Assembly: GCF_050942215.1 (NCBI RefSeq)
Contig: NZ_CP192056.1
Coordinates: forward strand, 2,232,001-2,296,000
Origin: Sphaerimonospora sp050942215
GTDB lineage: Bacteria > Actinomycetota > Actinomycetes > Streptosporangiales > Streptosporangiaceae
Direction of reading: 5' to 3'
DNA: 64,000 nucleotides
Shown here: positions 58,655-64,000 of the stretch, in pieces
How the letters are laid out: every line of letters starts with the position of its first letter
Position numbering within the stretch: the stretch's first letter is position 1
Notes under the pieces: generated by a model
What the model was told of the DNA's origin: nothing
Seen by the model: the letters and a program-made list of their open reading frames with translations, nothing else
The model's database searches: none
Made by a program: the position numbers and the translations under genes

Positions 58655-59416
58655 TCAGGAGGGCGTCCAGGAGGGCGGCCGCTTCTCGCGGAAGGCCCGG
58701 ATGCCCTCCTGGCCCTCGGCCGAGGTGAAGCGGTCCGCCGACAGGTCGGCCATCCGGCGCAGGCCCTCGTCGAACGACATCAGCGGCACCTCGCGCACGA
58801 GCCGCTTGGTCGCGGCCAGCGCCTCGGGCCCGCCGCGCAGCAGCATGTCCGTGTAGCGCGCCACCTCGGCGTCGAGGTCGCCGGCCGGCACGGCCCGGGT
58901 CAACAGCCCGATCTCCACGGCCCTGCGGGCGTCGAAGACCTCGCCGGTCAGGAAGTACTCCGCCGCCGCCCGCCGGTCGAGCCGCCGCAGGCAGGTCACC
59001 GCGATCATCGCGGGGGCCACCCCGAGCCGCACCTCGGTGAACGCGAACGACGCGGAGTCCGGCGCGACGGCGAAGTCGCAGGCCGCCACCAGGCCGAGGC
59101 CGCCCGCCCGGGCCGTGCCGTTCAACCGGCACACGACCGGTTTGGGACTCTCCCAGATCAGCCGCAGGACGTCGGGGAACGACGTGGTGACCGGCGCGTC
59201 CCCGCTCCGCTGCTCCTTCAGGTCGGCTCCGGCGCAGAAGACCGGCCCGGAGCCGGTCAGCACGATCACCCGGACCGACGGCTCGGCCAGCGCCAGGCGC
59301 AGCGCGTCGTCCAGCTCGCCGAGCAGCCGGGACGACAGGGCGTTGCGGTTGCGCGGCGAGTCGAGCGTGATCGTCGTCACGCCGCCGGCACGCTCGTGGC
59401 GGACCAATGGCTCCAT
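58655..59416 (-). CDS. Enoyl-CoA hydratase/isomerase family protein
   Basis: A 253-residue crotonase-fold enzyme. VFCAGADLKEQRSG and the oxyanion-hole loop VCRLNGTARAGGLGLVAACD are conserved. FTEVRLGVAPAMIAVTCLRR follows the pattern of hydratases acting on 3-methylglutaconyl-CoA or enoyl-CoA. Of the two catalytic glutamates of classical hydratases, the first site reads Ala-Gly (RAGGLG), as in 3-methylglutaconyl-CoA hydratase-like proteins. It could complete the leucine pathway at 48-54 kb, but it is separately transcribed. Confidence 0.85.
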   Translation of the reverse strand: MEPLVRHERAGGVTTITLDSPRNRNALSSRLLGELDDALRLALAEPSVRVIVLTGSGPVFCAGADLKEQRSGDAPVTTSFPDVLRLIWESPKPVVCRLNGTARAGGLGLVAACDFAVAPDSASFAFTEVRLGVAPAMIAVTCLRRLDRRAAAEYFLTGEVFDARRAVEIGLLTRAVPAGDLDAEVARYTDMLLRGGPEALAATKRLVREVPLMSFDEGLRRMADLSADRFTSAEGQEGIRAFREKRPPSWTPS

Positions 59417-59438
59417 CGAACCTCCTGTCGATCGGCGG

Positions 59439-61076
59439 TCAGCCGCAGTGGGACCACCCGCTGCGCCACGTGGCTGAACCGTACCCGCCTCCCCAGATGA
59501 CGCACTTGCGCGCCGCCGCCAGCCTGAGCGGCCCGGCGTACACGGTGTAGGAGCCGGAGTCGGCGGCGGAGCCGCCGCCCTGCACCTGCAGCACCGCGCT
59601 CATCTTGATCCTTTCGGGGATCTCATGCTTCGACAGCGTGATCACGCAGTTCCGGCCCGTGGCAGCGTCGTAGAGCAGGTACGTCGTCGCCGCGCCGCCG
59701 TACGAGTGCGAATCGATCACCTTGAAGCCGGCTCCGCAGACCCCCGCCGCGGTGTACGGATTGGGCTCGGACGGTGGCGCGGCCGACGGCTTCGGCGACG
59801 GTTTGGGGGAGGGCTGCTGAGATGGCGCGGGCGACGGCGGGTCCGGCCGGCTCGACGGGAGGGGCGAAGGCTTCGCCGACGCCCTCGCCGACGCCCTCGC
59901 CGATGGTCTGGCCGAGGGCGCCCGCGACGGCCCTGTCGTGGGGTCGGCCCGCTTCGTCGGGGCGATGACGGCACTCGCGCCCGGGCTGGGCCGTTCTCCG
60001 GCCGACGGGGCGGGGGAGGGGAGGCGCGGCCGGTCCGGCACCGGCGAGAGAGCCGTCTCGCCGCCGGGCGTCTCGTCGCGGACGGTGGGCGTGGCCGCCG
60101 CCTGACCGCCCTGGCTCTCGTTTCCGCTCAGCGATATCGCGGTCGCGGTTCCCGCCGCCGCCACCGCCATCCCCGCGGCGACGGCCAGGGGCAGCAGCGG
60201 TACGCGCGGCCTGCGCGGCCCCTTGGAACGCCCGTCTTCCGTCCGCGGCGCCGTGCTCGCGGGCAGGGGCATGGCCGGCCCGCCGGTGAGCCGGGCGACG
60301 ATCTCCTCGGCCGGCGGGCGCAGCGCGGGATCCTTCGCCAGGCAGGCCGCGACGAGATCCCTGAGTGGATCGGTCAGCAGGCCGAGGTCGGGCTCGGCGG
60401 TCAGGATGCGGGTGATCACCGAGGGGATCGTGTCCGCGCCGAAGGCGGGCCGCCCCGTCGCGGCGAACACCATCGTGACGCCCCAGGCGAAGACGTCGGC
60501 CGCGGGTGTGGCCGTTCCCCCGCTGAGCAGTTCCGGCGCCAGGTAGGACGGTGTGCCGATCGTGGTGCCGGTGGCGGTCGCCTGGGGGGAGTCCAGCGCC
60601 CTGGCCACCCCGAAGTCGATCACGACGGGGCCCTCCGGGCCCATCAGCACGTTCGCCGGCTTGAAGTCGCGATGGGTGATCCCGGCCCGGTGGATGGCGA
60701 CGAGGGCGGTGGCCGTGCTGATGGCGAGGCGTTCGAGGGCGGCGCCCCTGCGTGGTCCCGTACGCTCCACCAGCTCGCGCAGCGACGGCCCGGACACGAA
60801 CTCGCTGACGATGTACGGCCGGTCGCCGGCGAGGTCGGCGTACAGCACCGGCGCCGTGCAGAATCGGGCGACGCGCCGCGCCAGCGCCACCTCCCTCAGG
60901 AACCGCTCCCTGGCCTCCGGGTCGGCGACGAATCGCTGGTGCAGCAGCTTGACCGCGACGGGTTCGCCGGTCGGGCCGCGGCCCAGGAAGACGACGCCCT
61001 GGCCGCCCTCCCCGATCCGGTCGATCAGCTCGTACGGCCCGAGCCGGATCGGATCACCTGCTGCCAACGCCACCAT
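59439..61076 (-). CDS. Membrane Ser/Thr protein kinase with secreted-side C-terminal domain
   Basis: A 545-residue Hanks-type kinase. IGEGGQGVVFLGRG (P-loop), VAVKLL (ATP lysine), ITHRDFKPANVLM (catalytic loop), VVIDFGVARAL (DFG) and GTPSYLAPELL (activation loop end) are all present. A single helix (LLPLAVAAGMAVAAAGTATA) is followed by a Pro/Ser/Arg/Lys-rich stalk and a ~90-residue domain with two or more cysteines (GVCGAGFKVIDSHSYGGAAT, CVITLSK, KCVIWGGGYG) that probably senses something outside the cell. Confidence 0.92.
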   Translation of the reverse strand: MVALAAGDPIRLGPYELIDRIGEGGQGVVFLGRGPTGEPVAVKLLHQRFVADPEARERFLREVALARRVARFCTAPVLYADLAGDRPYIVSEFVSGPSLRELVERTGPRRGAALERLAISTATALVAIHRAGITHRDFKPANVLMGPEGPVVIDFGVARALDSPQATATGTTIGTPSYLAPELLSGGTATPAADVFAWGVTMVFAATGRPAFGADTIPSVITRILTAEPDLGLLTDPLRDLVAACLAKDPALRPPAEEIVARLTGGPAMPLPASTAPRTEDGRSKGPRRPRVPLLPLAVAAGMAVAAAGTATAISLSGNESQGGQAAATPTVRDETPGGETALSPVPDRPRLPSPAPSAGERPSPGASAVIAPTKRADPTTGPSRAPSARPSARASARASAKPSPLPSSRPDPPSPAPSQQPSPKPSPKPSAAPPSEPNPYTAAGVCGAGFKVIDSHSYGGAATTYLLYDAATGRNCVITLSKHEIPERIKMSAVLQVQGGGSAADSGSYTVYAGPLRLAAARKCVIWGGGYGSATWRSGWSHCG

Positions 61077-61125
61077 TGCCCCCGTTTAGCATCAAATAGT
61101 GTGACTTGGCGGAACGTTAGCAGTG

Positions 61126-62454
61126 TTAGATGGCTTTGCCGGGATTCAAGATGTTCAGCGGATCGAATACCTGCTTGATGCCCTGATGGATCTCGGTGAT
61201 CACCGGTCCCGTCTCCAGGCCGAGCCAGCGCCGCTTGATCACCCCGACCCCGTGCTCACCGGTCAGCGTGCCGCCGAGCGCGAGGGCGGCCCGGAACACC
61301 TCGTCGGCGGCGTCCCAGACCTCCGGCGGCGGCTCGGTCAGGCCGCGCTCGAAGATGAACACCGGGTGCGTGTTGCCGTCGCCCGCGTGCGCCACGGTGG
61401 CGATCTTGACGCCGTGCCGTGCCGCCACGTCCTCGATCGTGGAGATCAGGTCGGGCAGCGCCGACCTGGGCACGCACACGTCCTCGACCAGACACTGGCC
61501 GAGCCGCTCCTTCGCCTGGTAGGCCAGCCGCCGAAGGCCGATGAGCTCGGCGGCCTCCTCCGGGCTCGACGACACGGCGACGAACGACGCCGCCCCGCAC
61601 AGTTCGGCCATCCGGTCCGGCGAGCCCTCGCACTGGGCGATCAGCATCGCGCGGGTGGCGGGCTCCAGCCCGATGTTCTTCCACTCGTCGATGGCCTCGA
61701 GCGTGGTGCGGTCCATCAGCTCCAGCAGGGAGGGGTCGCAGCCCGCCGCGATGATCGCGGCGACGGCCGCGGCGGCGTCGCGCAGCGAGGTGAACTCGGC
61801 CGCGACCGTGGCCGGCTCGGCGGGCGCCCGCCGCAGCCGCAGCGTCGCCGCCGTGATCACCCCGAGCGTGCCCTCCGAGCCGACGAACAGGCCGGTCAGG
61901 TCATAACCGGTCACGCCCTTCATGGTCCGGCGGCCGGTCTGGATGACCCGCCCGTCCGCCAGCACGACCTCGACCCCCAGCGTGGAGTCGCGGGTCACGC
62001 CGTACTTCACGCAGCGCAGCCCGCCTGCGTTGGTCGCGAGATTGCCGCCGATCGTGGAGATCTCGTACGACGAGGGGTCGGGGGCGTACATCAGCCCGTG
62101 CTCGCGGGCCGCCCGGTCCAGGTCGGCGGTGATGACGCCGGGCTCGGCCACCGCGATCTCGTCCCGGGGCGACAGCTCGCGTATCCGCGTCATCCTGGCG
62201 AGCGAGAGGATCAGGCAGCCGTCGGTCGCGGTGGCCCCGCCGGCCAGGCCGGTGCCCGCGCCACGCGGCACGACCGGCACCAGGTGCTCCGTCGCCCAGC
62301 GCATCGTCGTGACCACATCGTCCCGTGACTCGGCGAGAACGACACCGAGTGGTCTGCCCGGCGGCACGAAGGTCCGGTCTCTGGCGTACGACTCGGTGAC
62401 GTCGGGGTCGGTGAGGACCCGCCCGTCCGGAAGCGCGGCGATAAGGTCATGCAC
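61126..62454 (-). CDS. FAD-linked oxidase, GlcD/D-lactate dehydrogenase-like
   Basis: A 442-residue flavoprotein of the vanillyl-alcohol oxidase/GlcD group. The FAD domain has VVPRGAGTGLAGGATATDGC and PSSYEISTIGGNLATNAGGL; the C-terminal part has VAHAGDGNTHPVFIFERG and LALGGTLTGEHGVGVIKRRW, typical of glycolate or D-2-hydroxyacid dehydrogenases. The start is GTG 62454. It is divergent from the M6 protease gene; partner subunits GlcE/GlcF are not nearby. Confidence 0.93.
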   Translation of the reverse strand: MHDLIAALPDGRVLTDPDVTESYARDRTFVPPGRPLGVVLAESRDDVVTTMRWATEHLVPVVPRGAGTGLAGGATATDGCLILSLARMTRIRELSPRDEIAVAEPGVITADLDRAAREHGLMYAPDPSSYEISTIGGNLATNAGGLRCVKYGVTRDSTLGVEVVLADGRVIQTGRRTMKGVTGYDLTGLFVGSEGTLGVITAATLRLRRAPAEPATVAAEFTSLRDAAAAVAAIIAAGCDPSLLELMDRTTLEAIDEWKNIGLEPATRAMLIAQCEGSPDRMAELCGAASFVAVSSSPEEAAELIGLRRLAYQAKERLGQCLVEDVCVPRSALPDLISTIEDVAARHGVKIATVAHAGDGNTHPVFIFERGLTEPPPEVWDAADEVFRAALALGGTLTGEHGVGVIKRRWLGLETGPVITEIHQGIKQVFDPLNILNPGKAI

Positions 62455-62638
62455 GCCTGGACTTTACGCCATGTTCCCGGCATCGGTGGTAACCGTAACT
62501 TTACATAACTTTTTGGTAGATCACGGTTTTACAACCGTTATTGGTTCCCTTTACCTTTTCGCTTAAGGTCCCGCATGCGCGCTCATCCCGGCGCGCCGAG
62601 CATGGGCGTCCGGGAACCCCGGACGGGAAGGGATCTCG

Positions 62639-64000
62639 TTGTCCAAGACACTCCGGCGTATCGCCGTGACGGTGCCCGCGCTGAGCTTGGTGGCCGCTGG
62701 TCTGGCCGTCGTCGGCACGGCCACGCAGGCGGCCACCGACACGGTCACCCCCACCGCCGGGTATCAGCCCTCGGCGAAGGACCACTACATCAACTACGCC
62801 CCACCCCGCATCCAGAGCGACACGACGCTCATCGACGAACGGGTCCCGGACAAGGGCGCCAGGCGTACGTTGGCCCTGGCGCACTCGATCGACCGCAAGT
62901 TCGCCATGGGCAACCCCGTCGCGGCGCGGGTGCTCGCCAAGCACGAGCGGCAGGCCATCAGGACGGGGAAGAACCCGTGGGACTTCATCTACAAGAAGTC
63001 GAAGACCACCAAGCAGGCCAAACTCCTCACGCTGCTCGTCGAGTTCAACGACCAGGCCGATGACGACTTCTCCGGCTGGTCGCACCCCAGGACGACCGCC
63101 GACGTCAACGACTGCGTCACCGAGCCGCCCGGCACGAAGCTGAACGGGCCGCTGCACAACCGCATCCCCGACCCGGCGCTCGCGGCCGGCGGGGGCAAGG
63201 ACAACAACTCGATGTGGGTGCAGGACTTCGACACGGCGTTCTACAACGACATGCTCTACAGCTCGAAGGGGATCACCAAGCGGGTCCGCATGGACCTGAC
63301 CGACCCCCGTGACGGCAAGAAGGGCATCGACATCTCCGGCTACACGATGAAGAACATGTACGAGGAGATGTCGAAGGGGGCCTATACCGTCACCGGCGAG
63401 GCGGTCGGCTGGATCAAGGTCCCGCACTCCGAGGCATGGTACGGCGCCGGCAAGTGCGGCACCTATCCGCAGGACATGACCGGCCACCCCGACAACCCGC
63501 GCGGCCCCGCCCAGCTCGCCATCGACGCGGTCGACGCCCTCGCGGCCCATGACCCGTCGTTCCCGTGGGCCGACTACGACCGGGAGGACGTCTCCGACGC
63601 CGACGGCGACGGCGACTACGACGAGCCCGACGGCGTCATCGATCACCTCGTGCTGATCCACGCCGGTGAGGACAAGTCCGGCGGCGGCGGCGCGGAGGGG
63701 ACCTTCGCCATCTGGGCGCACTCCAGCGACGTGGCGGGCGGCTACACCGTGCCCGGCACGAACGTGAAGATCTCCAACTACATCGTGCAGCCGGAGAACT
63801 CCGGCGTCGGCGTCTTCGCCCACGAGTACGGCCACGACCTCGGCCTGCCGGACCTGTACGACACCAGCGGCAACGGCGACTCGGACGTGGACTTCTGGGA
63901 CCTCATGTCCAGCGGCTCCCACTCCGGGCCGATCTTCCAGTCCATGCCCACACACATGGGCCTGTGGGACAAGTGGGTGCTCGGCTGGGCCAACCCCAAG
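62639..64000 (+). CDS. Secreted immune inhibitor A-type metalloprotease (M6), 5' part
   Basis: The first 454 residues of a secreted protease; the gene runs past the window end. It starts with TTG 62639 behind GAAGGGA, so a caller limited to ATG/GTG starts would miss it. A signal peptide (SKTLRRIAVTVPALSLVAAG, cleavage near TQA-ATD) precedes a propeptide and the M6 peptidase domain. The zinc motif is HEYGHDLGLPDLYD (H395-H399), and FWDLMSSGSHSG is the Met-turn. AT-rich sequence at 62495-62570 is its probable promoter. Family members degrade extracellular proteins. Confidence 0.92.
   Translation, partial: MSKTLRRIAVTVPALSLVAAGLAVVGTATQAATDTVTPTAGYQPSAKDHYINYAPPRIQSDTTLIDERVPDKGARRTLALAHSIDRKFAMGNPVAARVLAKHERQAIRTGKNPWDFIYKKSKTTKQAKLLTLLVEFNDQADDDFSGWSHPRTTADVNDCVTEPPGTKLNGPLHNRIPDPALAAGGGKDNNSMWVQDFDTAFYNDMLYSSKGITKRVRMDLTDPRDGKKGIDISGYTMKNMYEEMSKGAYTVTGEAVGWIKVPHSEAWYGAGKCGTYPQDMTGHPDNPRGPAQLAIDAVDALAAHDPSFPWADYDREDVSDADGDGDYDEPDGVIDHLVLIHAGEDKSGGGGAEGTFAIWAHSSDVAGGYTVPGTNVKISNYIVQPENSGVGVFAHEYGHDLGLPDLYDTSGNGDSDVDFWDLMSSGSHSGPIFQSMPTHMGLWDKWVLGWANPK

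Overview
The window is high-GC throughout, with GTG/TTG starts, GGAGG-type ribosome sites, ATGA/GTGA-coupled operons, F420-dependent chemistry and large LuxR (LAL-type) regulators. This points to a filamentous actinomycete, most plausibly a Streptosporangiaceae-like genus; that placement is inference from gene style, not from a marker gene. No rRNA, tRNA, IS element or CRISPR array was recognised.

Layout. (1) 1-7 kb: the end of a cell-surface sugar locus with a WecE-type aminotransferase (cut by the window edge), WecD-type acetyltransferase, polyprenyl-phosphate GT2, GtrA-like flippase, RmlA, RmlB, a degenerate WecA/MraY-like protein and a GT4 transferase. Together these would make and use a dTDP-4-acetamido-4,6-dideoxyhexose. 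(2) 7-11.3 kb: a small CMD-family protein, a lipoprotein and an unusual FtsH-like membrane AAA protease. (3) 11.3-18.3 kb: an aldehyde dehydrogenase and a complete branched-chain amino-acid-type ABC importer (livKHMGF). (4) 18.5-30.2 kb: mixed genes including an enolase-superfamily protein without its catalytic lysines, an LCP protein, a membrane hydrolase, an M50-like protease, an Ig-repeat secreted protein, a fused 2-oxoacid dehydrogenase E1, a cysteine hydrolase with a GlxA-type regulator, and a secreted GH10 xylanase.

(5) 30.6-47.65 kb is the most interesting part: a RiPP cluster. It encodes a LanM (class II lanthipeptide synthetase), a LAL regulator, four tandem precursor peptides on the minus strand (36755-37414, absent from simple gene calls because they are 48-53 residues), then a LanK-like kinase, a HopA1-like lyase (LanY), an F420-dependent LanJ-type reductase, an ABC exporter, two M16 peptidases and a second LAL regulator. 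The precursors share a nearly invariant leader but contain no cysteine. Their cores alternate Ser/Thr with Ile/Val/Leu/Trp/Tyr, e.g. S(IT)6I and SVSVTVTLTVTVSWSYSWSY. Dehydration of Ser/Thr followed by F420-dependent reduction would yield D-Ala/D-Abu at every second position, that is an alternating L,D-peptide like gramicidin A. I propose this as a ribosomal route to a beta-helical, gramicidin-like membrane peptide (hypothesis).

(6) 47.7-54.5 kb: a TetR regulator and a leucine/isovalerate catabolic operon (two carboxylase subunits, HMG-CoA lyase, acyl-CoA dehydrogenase), then a GNAT protein. (7) 54.7-64 kb: a proline-rich hypothetical, pseudouridine kinase/glycosidase (psuK/psuG), an enoyl-CoA hydratase, a Ser/Thr kinase, a GlcD-like FAD oxidase and the 5' part of a secreted M6 (immune inhibitor A) protease.

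A second notable signal is a family of ~240-bp nested palindromes (4909-5148, 19603-19842, 54519-54760), each built from six half-sites of form GTGATCTTGC-N5-CTCGCA at ~52-bp steps, mirror-arranged around a central hairpin. All three lie exactly between convergent genes, and some paired arms co-vary.
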